Positions 1-8,834 of a stretch of 64,000 nt of DNA are shown here, piece by piece. This DNA is from Arthrobacter sp. PM3 (GTDB lineage: Bacteria; Actinomycetota; Actinomycetes; Actinomycetales; Micrococcaceae). Location: the NCBI RefSeq assembly GCF_003352915.1, contig NZ_CP022314.1, positions 2,258,272-2,322,271 on the forward strand. The letters are read 5' to 3'. The notes under the pieces were generated by a model. The model was not told the origin of the DNA. It made no database searches and saw nothing but the letters and a program-made list of their open reading frames with translations. Position 1 is the stretch's first letter. Each line of letters opens with the position of its first letter. Position numbers and translations under genes: made by a program.

Positions 1-276
1 CAAGATTTTCAAGTTTCCCCCAGGAAAAGTCGAGTGATGCTCGAATCCTAACGTCACGCCACCCGACTGCGCTCCTCCGCCGCCGGGATCACGTCATGCA
101 CTGCCCTGTTTTGCGTGCCTCGCCCCCTCGGGAAGCGGAGAGTCGTCCGCGATTCCACCCCAGAGGCGCGGAGTTGCGCGAGGCGGCCAGAATCGACAGC
201 AGGGCTTCAAAGGATTCATCCACAACCGGCGTCTTTTTATCTAATGGGCCAACCGGATAGGGCCCTGCGGCGGGAG
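1..276. other. Left edge, no gene recognised
   Basis: Both strands carry only short overlapping open frames without a convincing ribosome binding site or recognisable product. The stretch lies downstream of the minus-strand lipoprotein gene and probably holds its 3' flank. Confidence 0.4.
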
Positions 277-852
277 TTAACAGCTGCCCTTCGGAGCAGT
301 GTGCTGGCATTCGACCGTGATTCTGATCCCCGCGACGGCACCCGTCCAGGGACCCGTCGGGTCGTGCCGGATCAGATCGGCCACGACGTATCCTGCCTGC
401 AGTTCGACGACGCGCTTTAGCGTCCCAGAACACTCGAGATCGAACGACAGCGGTTCGGCACCGGTCCGGGGATCTTGGGAGAGGAACATCTGGACGCCCG
501 GGGTGCCCACACAGGCTGCCGTTACAGTGTGGGCGCCGCCAGCCTTCACCGTCGCAATCTTGCTGAAGCCAACCCCTGGCCCATCGGCCGGACCGGAGTC
601 GCTAAGCACCACAGTCCCCGTCGTCCCTGCAAGACGCTTCTTCAGGTCGGCGTAATTGCTCGATTCCACGGCCAGCACGTCCGGACCTTTTGACGGGACG
701 GTCGGCGCAGGACGAGCCGTGCGCGCGGCCGCCGTCGAAAGAGCATCACCGTCATCCTCGTAGGCACAGGCAGTCATGCCGCCGGCCAACAGCGCGGTCA
801 CGATGAGTGCCGCAACGCGGCCCACAGCTTTTGTTCCCCCAGGTCCAGACAT
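277..852 (-). CDS. Putative lipoprotein
   Basis: The product has 191 residues. The N-terminus is a lipoprotein signal: a short basic region, a hydrophobic stretch (VAALIVTALLAGG) and a lipobox-like MTAC with Cys at about residue 29. A low-complexity linker rich in Ala, Thr and Pro follows, then a roughly 130-residue domain with three further Cys residues (ACVGTPG, LECSG, VECQH). I do not recognise that domain; it may be a beta-rich extracytoplasmic module. The stop is TAA. The protein is predicted to be anchored to the outer face of the membrane. The function is unknown. Confidence 0.65.
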   Translation of the reverse strand: MSGPGGTKAVGRVAALIVTALLAGGMTACAYEDDGDALSTAAARTARPAPTVPSKGPDVLAVESSNYADLKKRLAGTTGTVVLSDSGPADGPGVGFSKIATVKAGGAHTVTAACVGTPGVQMFLSQDPRTGAEPLSFDLECSGTLKRVVELQAGYVVADLIRHDPTGPWTGAVAGIRITVECQHTAPKGSC

Positions 853-1022
853 GCGCTGAGTCTACGGTTGATCGTCTGAAGGACAAGTCATCCAACCTCG
901 GCACGCGGCGCCTTCGGGCACTGAGCCGGCTGCCACTTCTGCACCGCGATGTCCTTTGCCCGAGCTGCCGGTGGGCGATGGAGGATCTACCCCAATGACT
1001 TCCGTCGTGCAAGAATCGCCGC

Positions 1023-1295
1023 GTGGATGAGGATGAGCGGCATATAAGGGACGAATTGATGATGCTCGATGCCCTGCTACGGGCGATGGACCGTCGTGAC
1101 GCGGTCTTCCAGATGATTGAGGATTCGGAGGACGAGGACGAAGCAAGACGCCGTGTGGGTCAGCTGTTGGGTGTGGGGGACTTGGGCAGCAGGGTGGTCC
1201 TCGACATGCAGGTTAGAAGACTCACCCGGGACCAGCGTCAGAGGCTCGCTTCCCGGGCAGCAGAACTTAGGTCAATGTTGCCTGAGGGCCGCTGA
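1023..1295 (+). CDS. Small GyrA-like (type IIA topoisomerase subunit A motif) protein
   Basis: This 90-residue, strongly charged and probably all-helical protein starts at GTG. Its second half (VVLDMQVRRLTRDQRQRL, about residues 58-75) closely resembles the conserved helix of GyrA/ParC that reads A-I-L-D-M-x-L-x-R-L-T near the C-terminal dimer gate. The winged helix, active-site tyrosine and beta-pinwheel of GyrA are all missing. It is therefore not a topoisomerase, though such stand-alone pieces are often named after one. The N-terminal half (DERHIRDELMMLDALLRAM) could be a dimerising helix. No strong Shine-Dalgarno is visible. Function unknown; a DNA- or gyrase-interacting role is only a guess. 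Confidence 0.6.
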   Translation: MDEDERHIRDELMMLDALLRAMDRRDAVFQMIEDSEDEDEARRRVGQLLGVGDLGSRVVLDMQVRRLTRDQRQRLASRAAELRSMLPEGR

Positions 1296-1392
1296 GGAAT
1301 TCTCGGAAGCATCCGACGCCAGAGACGTGGATGCCCCGGAACCAAATCCCAGGAGCCGCCCATCCATGCCTCTTGACAGCCAGAACGACATG

Positions 1393-2382
1393 TCAGAATC
1401 CCGGTGACTCAGCGTCCACGAGGTTGAGGACATCCTTGAGCATCGCCACGGCTGCTCCTTGGGGACTCGAACGGCCACCCTGCACCGTGATGTCCCCAGC
1501 GTCAGGACAGACAAAGACTACTGCCTTCTCAGGGCCGGCGATGTGGCGCAGGGGGTCCTGCGCGGCCACGGATTCCAGTCGCACACTCACCAGCATCGGC
1601 CGGTCGAGGGAAGCGCTGGCGACGGCACGAAGGCGGCGTCCCTGGCCGGCTGCCGCCAGGGCCCGGGCCGATGCCGTGTGGTCGATGGGGTCCAGCTGAA
1701 CCTTCATTCGTGACACGTCCCAGCCCCAGACGAGGCCCGTCATCAGCCGCACCTTGGTGGCCGCGTCCTGCCCCGACAGATCTGCGGACGGGTCAGATTC
1801 GGCGATGCCGCGGCGTTGTGCTTCCAGAATCGCGTCGGCCAGCCCGGCTCCGCCGGAAAGCTGGTCCAAAACGAACGTTGATGTGCCGTTCGGGCAGGCA
1901 CGGACGGCGTTGCATCCGAGGCCACGGACGCCGAGCCGGGCCAGGTCCGCTGCCGGCAGGGCGGCGCCGGTTGCTCCTGAGATGCGGATGCGGCTCCGCC
2001 CGATTTCGGCAGCCCGTTGCAGTTCCCGCCAGTGGCTCACCAGGTGGCTCTTCGTTGCTGTCACGACATGGACGCCCCGTCGCAGGGCAGCGATCGCCTC
2101 ATGGGTGGCGCGCGAATGCGCTTCCTCAGAGGACGGGAGGGCCTGGACCAGGACGGCCGCCCGGGTTGCGGTGAGCGCGTCATCGATCGAACCGAGTGGT
2201 TCCCACGACGAGCGCTCCGGCACGACTGGTTCCTCGCCGAGGCGCACTTCGGTGTGGTGCCCCCGGATGCCGGCGACATGAATCCCGGTTTCCTGCAGCG
2301 GGACAAGGTTCACGAATGACTGGCCGACGTTGCCGTACCCGGATAAAAGGAGCGGCACGGTCGGCTGAAAGCGGCTTGGCAT
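1393..2382 (-). CDS. Homoserine dehydrogenase-like NAD(P)-dependent oxidoreductase
   Basis: The 329-residue product has an N-terminal Rossmann motif (GYGNVG, residues 15-20). A segment HVVTATKSHLV corresponds to the V-T-A-N-K-x-x-x-A stretch of homoserine dehydrogenase (aspartate semialdehyde to homoserine). A later segment, LSGQDAATKVRLM, corresponds to its D-x-x-G-x-D-x-x-x-K catalytic region. The usual C-terminal ACT domain is missing, and the protein is shorter than the roughly 430-residue biosynthetic enzymes. No thrC or thrB is adjacent, so it may be a paralogue acting on another semialdehyde. The start was chosen because a purine-rich site (AAAGGACGAGGA) lies just upstream of this ATG. 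It follows the secreted zincin gene on the same strand after 71 bp. Confidence 0.75.
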   Translation of the reverse strand: MPSRFQPTVPLLLSGYGNVGQSFVNLVPLQETGIHVAGIRGHHTEVRLGEEPVVPERSSWEPLGSIDDALTATRAAVLVQALPSSEEAHSRATHEAIAALRRGVHVVTATKSHLVSHWRELQRAAEIGRSRIRISGATGAALPAADLARLGVRGLGCNAVRACPNGTSTFVLDQLSGGAGLADAILEAQRRGIAESDPSADLSGQDAATKVRLMTGLVWGWDVSRMKVQLDPIDHTASARALAAAGQGRRLRAVASASLDRPMLVSVRLESVAAQDPLRHIAGPEKAVVFVCPDAGDITVQGGRSSPQGAAVAMLKDVLNLVDAESPGF

Positions 2383-2453
2383 GTCTGTCCTCGTCCTTTG
2401 GGTTATGGCTCCACGGGGTGCTCCTGCACCCGTTTCGGTCACGCCGGCCGTAC

Positions 2454-3611
2454 TCACGGTTTCTGGCCTGCGAGGACCTTCCTGGCGGCGGTGCCGCGGT
2501 AGCCGCTGCAGTCCCGGGTGTAGGTGCCGCCATAGTTCTTGTCGGCGCCCATGGCATAGGCCATGCAGTCGGCGAGCTGTTCCTTCCCGGCCCAGCCGTA
2601 GATGGCGTTCATCCGCGAGGTGAGCTTGGCGTCGTCGTTGTACAGCTTGTAGGAGGCGATGTGGGCGCACTCGTGCAGTGCCACGTACTGAAGTGACTTC
2701 CCGGTCCCGTACGTCTGGGCCATTTCGATGCGGTAGGACGGCCACCACGCAAAGCTGGTGTAGCCGCCGATAAGGGTGATGACCTGCTTATCGCAGTAGG
2801 GCTTCATGTAGTTGTAGGCGGCCTTCTTGTACCCGGTGTAGTCCGCCGGATTCATGTGGGCGATGGCGGTGGATCCGGACGTCCAGGACTTCTCTTGGGC
2901 CGTGGCGGCCACGGTGAACCGGTAGCGCTTGCTGGTCGTGGCATTCACCAGCGGGGTCTTGACGGTGGCTTTCCAGCCGGACGCCTTGGTGAAGTCGACA
3001 GTCCGGATGGTCTGCCAGATTCCGTTCCGGTATTCCTGGAGTGACCCACGACGGTTGCCGAGCGCGCTGTACAGGACATAGGTCGTGGACCATTGCGTCC
3101 CCGCCGCCACACGGCCCTCAGCGGTGGAGAAGGGATTGTTCGTGAAGGAATCCGCGGCCCAGATGGAGGTTTCCTGCCGGGCGTAGGTGACGGGCAGCGG
3201 GTCCGAGGTGGCGATCCGCTTGCCGGACTTGTTGAGGACGGCCCGGAACCTGGCCGTGCCTTCCGTCGCGAACGTGTAGGTCAGCCTGGCGCTGTCGGTT
3301 TTCAGGACAGGGCTCGTTTTCACGGTCGTCCAGATGCCGCCCGTGAGGCGTTGCAGGGAGATCGTGGCTCCGGTGAAGCCGTACCCGGAAAAATTGAAGA
3401 CCTTGGCCGGCTCCGAGTTCCAGTTGGGCGACCACAGATACACGGCCGAACCGAAGGAGGTCAGCTGCGGTACCGGCGAAGTATGTCGCTGGGGCGTCCC
3501 GGCTGCAACGACCGGGCCGGCATCCTCCATGGCCAGGACCGGGTCTGCCGGCACCAGCAGTCCGGCCGCCACCGCCAGTGCGGCGGCCACGGCCGCGATA
3601 GTCCGGCGCAT
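2454..3611 (-). CDS. Secreted zincin-like putative metallopeptidase
   Basis: The start chosen at 3611 gives a textbook signal peptide (MRRTIAAVAAALAVAAGLLV, cleavage after about PVLA). An in-frame ATG at 3677 would add 22 residues of unlikely composition. The middle has two roughly 90-residue beta-rich segments with similar texture (GGIWTTVKTSP and NGIWQTIRTVD), probably Ig-like repeats. The C-terminal part carries the zinc-binding motif HECAH, followed about 30 residues later by EQLADCMAYAMG, the typical downstream zinc ligand (E-x-x-A-D) of gluzincin-like peptidases. Four Cys residues may form disulphides. The substrate is unknown. It probably acts outside the cell or in the wall. Confidence 0.7.
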   Translation of the reverse strand: MRRTIAAVAAALAVAAGLLVPADPVLAMEDAGPVVAAGTPQRHTSPVPQLTSFGSAVYLWSPNWNSEPAKVFNFSGYGFTGATISLQRLTGGIWTTVKTSPVLKTDSARLTYTFATEGTARFRAVLNKSGKRIATSDPLPVTYARQETSIWAADSFTNNPFSTAEGRVAAGTQWSTTYVLYSALGNRRGSLQEYRNGIWQTIRTVDFTKASGWKATVKTPLVNATTSKRYRFTVAATAQEKSWTSGSTAIAHMNPADYTGYKKAAYNYMKPYCDKQVITLIGGYTSFAWWPSYRIEMAQTYGTGKSLQYVALHECAHIASYKLYNDDAKLTSRMNAIYGWAGKEQLADCMAYAMGADKNYGGTYTRDCSGYRGTAARKVLAGQKP

Positions 3612-3853
3612 TCTGATGCTGGTACCCCCGGATGCAGCGCATCGCGTTCTGATTTTCAATTCCCCCACCTTGATCACGAGTCGCGGGGGATGGCACCGAC
3701 GGTGCCCGCCGGGCAGATGATGGTTCCCCCACGGCAGACTCTAACTGCGCTGGTGGCATTTTGCCGGTCGCCATGTCGGCACGTCCTGTAGTTAGACTGC
3801 AGCGTGTCGTCTAATCTGCGACGACGTTCGAAGAGCAACCACCAGGAGGGCAT

Positions 3854-4318
3854 GTGCCGTACGCCGTAGATTTCAAGAACGTGTCCACCGTTGGCCTGGA
3901 ATCCTCACCCGTCGCAGACGCGCTCGCAGGGCTGCGGGCCAACGAGGCGCGCTATTACAAGAACAAGTACGACCACGATTTCACCGTCACGCCCGCAGCC
4001 GAGGCGCCGGAGACGCTCGAGTGGGTGAGCCGCGTTCTCGCCGAGGAACGCAATATCGTCATCGCCTCCCGTCCGCTGGAGGTGACGTCCTTCGAGGTGG
4101 ACGGGCTTCGGATGGCCTACGTGTTCTACGAGTCCGGCCTGTCCATCAACGTGATGTACGGAATCGAGGACGGGGCGAAGCGCGCCGTCGGATTCAAGCT
4201 GTCCGACGGCATGGACGTTCCCGAGGAACTGGCGTCAAGCTTCAAGTTCGCCCGCCAAAAGTCCAAGCTGGCCGGCGTCATCCGCGGCTCCTACTTTGTG
4301 ATCAAGGGCCAGTACTGA
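3854..4318 (+). CDS. Conserved hypothetical protein
   Basis: The product has 154 residues and starts at GTG directly after an excellent ribosome binding site (AGGAGGG, 3844-3850). It has no signal peptide and no membrane segment. The composition is that of a mixed alpha/beta cytoplasmic protein, with Lys/Tyr-rich stretches (ARYYKNKYDHDF and SFKFARQKSKLAG). I do not recognise a family. It ends 3 bp before the convergent stop of the PucR regulator gene. Confidence 0.6.
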   Translation: MPYAVDFKNVSTVGLESSPVADALAGLRANEARYYKNKYDHDFTVTPAAEAPETLEWVSRVLAEERNIVIASRPLEVTSFEVDGLRMAYVFYESGLSINVMYGIEDGAKRAVGFKLSDGMDVPEELASSFKFARQKSKLAGVIRGSYFVIKGQY

Positions 4319-4321
4319 CCC

Positions 4322-5836
4322 TCAGGCGCCCCGCGGATGGCCCTGCAGATCCATGGCCTGGTGGATCTGCAGGGCAAACCACAGCTGCGCCAGCGTCGAG
4401 GTCTCGGTCATGTCAAGGCCGGTCAGCTCACCGATCTTCCGGATGCGGTAGATGATGGTCTGCCGGTGCGCGAACAGGGCGGCCGCCGTTTTCTGCCAGG
4501 ACCGCTGGGAGTCAAGGAACGTCCTCAGGGTGAGGATCAGATCCCCGTTTTCTCCCTGTTCGTACTCGAAAATGGGTCCGAGGAGCCGCTGGACCAGGGC
4601 ATGGCCTTCCTCGAAGCTCGTGAGCCCCAGCCACGAGGGTCCCTCCGCATAGCGGACCAACCGTTCGCCGGTGCTTGACGCCGTCCCGAGGGCCCACATC
4701 GATTCCTGAAGGGCCCGCTGCGCGCCGGCGGCAGCGGAAGGCCGGCTGATGCCGATCCGCACGTCCGAGGGGACGGCGTGCCGCAGCAGAACGTCGGAAC
4801 AGTCCGAGGCGACGGCCAAATGCAGGGTATTGGACCTGCGCTGGCAGGCCGTCGGATAGCCATGCCGCCACAGATCGACGTGCACGCCCGCCAGGCGCTC
4901 GCCGTCGTCGCTGGACATGGAAACGATCAGGAATTCCCGGGACGAGATCCCGAACTCAGGCAGCCGGCTTTCAATGTCGGCGATGCCCAGGCGCCCGTCG
5001 AAGGCCTGCGCAAGGAACTCCGCACCCAGCCTGCGCTGGTTCTCCAGCGACAGCGCGGTCCGGGACAGCTCCAGCCCAAGGACGGTGGCCGCGTGGAGCA
5101 GCACCACGGCATCGGGGAGCGGCTCGGATCTGGGCAGCACCACCAGGAGCGCGTTGGCGTGGGTCGGGATGTCCATCATCAGGAGGTGGCGGTCGCCGAA
5201 GCGGTGCCACTGGAACTTCTTGCTGGCTACCGGTGACTTGCTGGTCAGCGGTTCAAGGTGCTGCTCGAGGTCCGGGGGCAGCGGCTGGCCTCCGGGGTGC
5301 CAGGGGTGCAGGCACCGCCGGTCAATGACGAAGAGGCCCGCGTCGAGTTCAGCCTCGATGCCCAGGATCAGGCTGAGCCAGTTGTCCTCAGACGGCCCCG
5401 CGAGCCGCAGCAGGTCATAGATGCGGGCCGTCTGCCGCAGCCGGCGGGACTCCTCCAGTAACGACGATTCGGCGACCGACCGCGCGATGGCGATGAACGG
5501 AAGCGGGTACGGGATGCTGATCACCGGCAACGGCAGATGGTCGCAGACCTCGAAGAACTCGGGAAGGAGTTCAGGGGCATGCATCTGCTCGCCGATCGCC
5601 AGCGCGCTGGCACCGGCGTTGACCAGTGCCTCGGCCAGTTCAACCTGGCCCGCGGGATCCGCCGGGATGGAGAGCCCGTTGGTCATCATGAGTTCCCCGC
5701 CGGTGACCCATTCCCACAGGCGCGGGAGGTCGGAGGTGTGGGCCCAAGTGACACGGTTGCCCAGGCCGGCGGAACCTGCCAGGAGGCTCAGGCCCAGCTG
5801 AGGTTCTGCCAGCAGTTCGGCCACGGTGATCGCCAT
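4322..5836 (-). CDS. PucR-family transcriptional regulator
   Basis: The 504-residue protein has the three-part PucR layout. An N-terminal purine-catabolism-regulator domain (TVAELLAEPQLGLSLLAGS to about residue 125) is followed by a GGDEF/CdaR-like middle region. The C-terminal helix-turn-helix reads LRTFLDSQRSWQKTAAALF, then HRQTIIYRIRKIGELTGLD. Such regulators commonly activate purine, amino acid or polyamine catabolism in response to a metabolite. It is divergent from the ureohydrolase gene with the operator-like palindrome at 5879-5896 between them. This makes it the likely controller of the 6.0-11.7 kb cluster. Confidence 0.9.
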   Translation of the reverse strand: MAITVAELLAEPQLGLSLLAGSAGLGNRVTWAHTSDLPRLWEWVTGGELMMTNGLSIPADPAGQVELAEALVNAGASALAIGEQMHAPELLPEFFEVCDHLPLPVISIPYPLPFIAIARSVAESSLLEESRRLRQTARIYDLLRLAGPSEDNWLSLILGIEAELDAGLFVIDRRCLHPWHPGGQPLPPDLEQHLEPLTSKSPVASKKFQWHRFGDRHLLMMDIPTHANALLVVLPRSEPLPDAVVLLHAATVLGLELSRTALSLENQRRLGAEFLAQAFDGRLGIADIESRLPEFGISSREFLIVSMSSDDGERLAGVHVDLWRHGYPTACQRRSNTLHLAVASDCSDVLLRHAVPSDVRIGISRPSAAAGAQRALQESMWALGTASSTGERLVRYAEGPSWLGLTSFEEGHALVQRLLGPIFEYEQGENGDLILTLRTFLDSQRSWQKTAAALFAHRQTIIYRIRKIGELTGLDMTETSTLAQLWFALQIHQAMDLQGHPRGA

Positions 5837-5878
5837 GTGCGGGTCCTGTTCATGCGTCCGAAGGCCATCCCCAGGTGG

Positions 5879-5896
5879 CTTTTACATATGTATAAG
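5879..5896. promoter_or_regulatory. Candidate operator 1 (core TACATATGTA)
   Basis: CTTTTACATATGTATAAG is a near-perfect palindrome with one mismatched pair, placed between the divergent PucR and ureohydrolase genes. The same ten-base core recurs inside a longer palindrome at 7103-7124. Two copies around one gene suggest a shared regulator, most simply the adjacent PucR protein (inferred). Confidence 0.65.
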
Positions 5897-6053
5897 CACC
5901 TCGGTTATTTGTAGTCAATCATCGCATATACCGCGTGACGCCGATCACTAATAGTTAAGCCATAGACCTCAACCGGCGCAGGATCCAGTACAGCGAAGTA
6001 CCGCGAAGAATCCGCAGGCCGGCCGAAACCACAGCAACCGGAGGACCCCTGCC

Positions 6054-7058
6054 ATGACCACACACAAGCCGATCGGCCCCGTCGACGCCACAAAAGTCCC
6101 CCGCTTCGCGGGCCTCGGGACCTTCGCCCGGCTTCCCCAGATTGACCGGGTTCCGGACTACGACATTGCGATCGTGGGTGTCCCGTTCGACGGCGGCACC
6201 TCCTACCGCCCCGGCGCCCGGTTCGGTCCGGCGGCTGTCCGGGAGGCGTCGCGGCTCCTGCGCCCCGGCTATCACCCGGAGCTCGACGTCGAGCCCGTGT
6301 ATGAGGCCCAGGTTGTGGACGCCGGCGACATCGCCTGCACCCCCTACGACATCTCCCGCGCGGTCCGCGAGATCGAGGAACAGGCCCTCCCTCTCCTCGG
6401 CGGCGCCGGTTCCGGCAAGAGGCTGATCTCGATCGGCGGCGACCACACCATCGCGCTGCCGATGCTGCGGGCCTTGAACATGGTCCACGGCCCGGTGGCC
6501 CTGCTCCACTTCGACGCGCACCTGGACACGTGGGACACCTACTTCGACCAGCCGGTCACGCACGGAACCATCTTCCGCCGGGCCTTCGAAGAGGGCCTCC
6601 TCGTCGAGGACAAGTCGATGCACGTGGGCATCCGCGGACCGGTCTACGACCGCAACGATTTCCTCCGAGACCACGAGTTCGGCTTCCAGATCATCCGCTG
6701 CTCGGACCTGGATGTCATCGGCGTTCCGGCCGCGATCCAGCGCGTCAAGGAACGGCTGGGCGACACCCCGGTGTACGTCTCCATCGACATCGACGTCCTG
6801 GACCCGTCCTACGCGCCGGGCACCGGCACTCCGGAAATGGGCGGGCTCCACTCCCGCGAACTGCTGGCGCTGCTCCGCGGACTGAACGGCATCAACATCG
6901 TGGGCGCCGACGTCGTCGAGGTTGCCCCGGCCTATGACCACGCAGACATCACCACCGTCGCCGCGGCAACCCTCGTCTTCGACCTCCTGGCCTTGATGGT
7001 GAACCGCAGCAAGGCCGTCAACAACGTGGCCGAGGACTTGCAGGCGGCCACCGCCTGA
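6054..7058 (+). CDS. speB: Agmatinase-family ureohydrolase
   Basis: The 334-residue protein belongs to the arginase/agmatinase family, which hydrolyses a guanidino compound to urea plus an amine. All binuclear manganese ligands are present: H131 in GGDHT, D154, H156 and D158 in HFDAHLDT, and D245 and D247 in SIDIDVLDP. HGTIFRR (about 170-176) matches the agmatinase loop. Substrates in this family include agmatine, guanidinobutyrate, guanidinopropionate and guanidine itself, and sequence alone does not separate them. The aminobutyraldehyde-type dehydrogenase and transporter downstream favour agmatine or guanidinobutyrate feeding into GABA. Palindromic operators lie on both sides of the gene. 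The gene symbol is by family only. Confidence 0.88.
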   Translation: MTTHKPIGPVDATKVPRFAGLGTFARLPQIDRVPDYDIAIVGVPFDGGTSYRPGARFGPAAVREASRLLRPGYHPELDVEPVYEAQVVDAGDIACTPYDISRAVREIEEQALPLLGGAGSGKRLISIGGDHTIALPMLRALNMVHGPVALLHFDAHLDTWDTYFDQPVTHGTIFRRAFEEGLLVEDKSMHVGIRGPVYDRNDFLRDHEFGFQIIRCSDLDVIGVPAAIQRVKERLGDTPVYVSIDIDVLDPSYAPGTGTPEMGGLHSRELLALLRGLNGINIVGADVVEVAPAYDHADITTVAAATLVFDLLALMVNRSKAVNNVAEDLQAATA

Positions 7059-7102
7059 GCCGCAACGGTCGCTTGGGCCGCAATCGCGGGGCAGTCGCGC
7101 CT

Positions 7103-7124
7103 GGTTCATACATATGTACGAACC
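7103..7124. promoter_or_regulatory. Candidate operator 2 (core TACATATGTA)
   Basis: A 22-bp near-perfect palindrome with arms GGTTC and GAACC and the central core TACATATGTA, in the gap between the ureohydrolase and permease genes. It shares its core with the site at 5879-5896. It suggests that the permease has its own promoter under the same control. Confidence 0.65.
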
Positions 7125-7237
7125 GGTTTACGGCATCTAGCCAATTGCCGGATTTCCACCGTGACGCAAGTCACGAAATGATTGATACATCAGATCCCGT
7201 GCCCGATGACGCGCCGGGACAGAACGAAGAGGTTCCC

Positions 7238-7261
7238 ATGAACTCCTGGAACGCATCATGA
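7238..7261 (+). CDS. Possible 7-residue leader peptide coupled to the permease
   Basis: The clear ribosome binding site GAAGAGG (7227-7233) precedes not the permease ATG but an ATG at 7238 that opens a seven-codon frame, MNSWNAS. Its TGA overlaps the permease ATG (ATGA). The permease ATG itself has no good Shine-Dalgarno. Translational coupling through this minicistron is a plausible reading; an untranslated chance frame is the alternative. Confidence 0.35.
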   Translation: MNSWNAS

Positions 7262-8727
7262 GCGCTCGACCCACTCCCGCCGCAGCCGAGGTACCCAGGC
7301 TCGAGGACAAGACCATCCAGCCGATCCCCGCCGACGAACGCCACGGCAAGGCCCGTGACCTTTTCACCATCTGGTTCGGTTCCAACATCATGATCATGAC
7401 GATCGTGACCGGGGGGCTCGCCACCACGGTGTTCGGGCTGAGCTTTGTGCCCGCCATCGTCGGAATCATCATCGGAAACCTCGTCGGCGGCATCTTCATG
7501 GCCCTGCACTCGGCCCAAGGCCCGCAGCTGGGCGTGGCGCAGATGATCCAGACCCGCGGCCAATTCGGTTCCTACGGGGCGCTGCTGATCGTCGGCATCG
7601 TCGTGATCATGTACGTCGGGTTCTTCGCCGCAAACCTCGTCTTTGGCGGCGAAGCGCTGGCCGCCGTCAGCCCGGGCATCAGCGTTGACGGAGGCATCAT
7701 CGTCATCGGCGTCGTCAGCGTCGTGGCCACCATCTTCGGCTACCGGCTCATCCACGCCTACGCACGCTTCCTCAGCATCGTGGCCGGCCTGGCGCTGGCG
7801 CTGGCCTTCGTCTGGATCCTGGCCGTCCACGGATTGCCGGCCAGCTTCCTGACCCAGGGAAACTTCAACTGGGTGGGCTTCATGGCCACCATCTCGGTCT
7901 CGGCCCTCTGGCAGCTCGCCTACGCCCCCTACGTCTCGGACTACTCCCGCTACATGCCCCAGGGCACCGGCTCGGCCCCGGCATTCTGGGCATCCTACTC
8001 CGGCTGCGTCCTGGGAACCCTCTTCCCGATGGTCCTCGGCGCCCTGGTGGGAACACTCGCCATGACACTGATCAGCGACGGCAGCGCCGTTGAAATCGTC
8101 GGGAGCCTGAGCGCGCTCCTCGGGCCATGGACCCTGGTGGTCATCGGCATCTTCTGCCTCGGCGTGGCGGCGTCGAACGCCATGAATCTCTACTGCGGCG
8201 TCCTGTGCAGCCTCACGATCGGGCAGACGTTCAAACCGACCTGGTTGCCCCACGCCAGGACCCGGACCTTCGGGGCGCTCATCCTCTTCACGCTCGCCCT
8301 CATGATCTCGCTGTTCGCCCGCGATAATTTCATCTTCTTCTACACGAACTTCCTCTCCTTCCTGATGTACGTCCTGGTCCCGTGGACCGCCATCAACCTG
8401 GTGGACTACTACCTGCTGCGTCACGGCGACTACCGGGTGGAAGACTTCTTCAAGCGCGACGGCGGAGTGTACGGACGGTTCAACTGGATCGCGATCGGAG
8501 CCTACATTGCCGGCGCCCTGATCCAGGTTCCGTTCTCGGCCACAGCGATGTTCACCGGCCCCGTCGCCGCGGCGATGAACGGCGTGGACCTGTCCTGGAT
8601 TGTCGGCCTGGTGGTGGTTGCACCCCTCTACTACCTGGCGGCCCGCGTGTTCCGGAAGGCCCCGGAAGCCGTCCCCTTTCAGTCACCCGCATTCGCCACT
8701 GAACTGATTGAAGCGCCGCAGGCCTAA
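7258..8727 (+). CDS. NCS1-family nucleobase:cation symporter-like permease
   Basis: The 489-residue integral membrane protein has about 12 hydrophobic segments and the texture of the NCS1 (cytosine/purine/allantoin/hydantoin) permease family. An early amphipathic stretch, KARDLFTIWFGSNIMIMTIV, and APYVSDYSRYMP in the middle are typical of this family. It probably imports the substrate of the cluster by cation symport. Next to a ureohydrolase and a PucR regulator, a guanidino or related nitrogenous compound is more likely than cytosine, but this is inference. The start overlaps the stop of a seven-codon leader frame. Confidence 0.85.
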   Translation: MSARPTPAAAEVPRLEDKTIQPIPADERHGKARDLFTIWFGSNIMIMTIVTGGLATTVFGLSFVPAIVGIIIGNLVGGIFMALHSAQGPQLGVAQMIQTRGQFGSYGALLIVGIVVIMYVGFFAANLVFGGEALAAVSPGISVDGGIIVIGVVSVVATIFGYRLIHAYARFLSIVAGLALALAFVWILAVHGLPASFLTQGNFNWVGFMATISVSALWQLAYAPYVSDYSRYMPQGTGSAPAFWASYSGCVLGTLFPMVLGALVGTLAMTLISDGSAVEIVGSLSALLGPWTLVVIGIFCLGVAASNAMNLYCGVLCSLTIGQTFKPTWLPHARTRTFGALILFTLALMISLFARDNFIFFYTNFLSFLMYVLVPWTAINLVDYYLLRHGDYRVEDFFKRDGGVYGRFNWIAIGAYIAGALIQVPFSATAMFTGPVAAAMNGVDLSWIVGLVVVAPLYYLAARVFRKAPEAVPFQSPAFATELIEAPQA

Positions 8728-8834
8728 CCCCACCACCGCACATGCCCGGGGCGGCCGTACCCCCGCCCCGGGCGATGCCCCCACCCCACACACCTTCGAC
8801 GCCGGCACCGGCGCAGAACGCAAAGGCAAACAAA

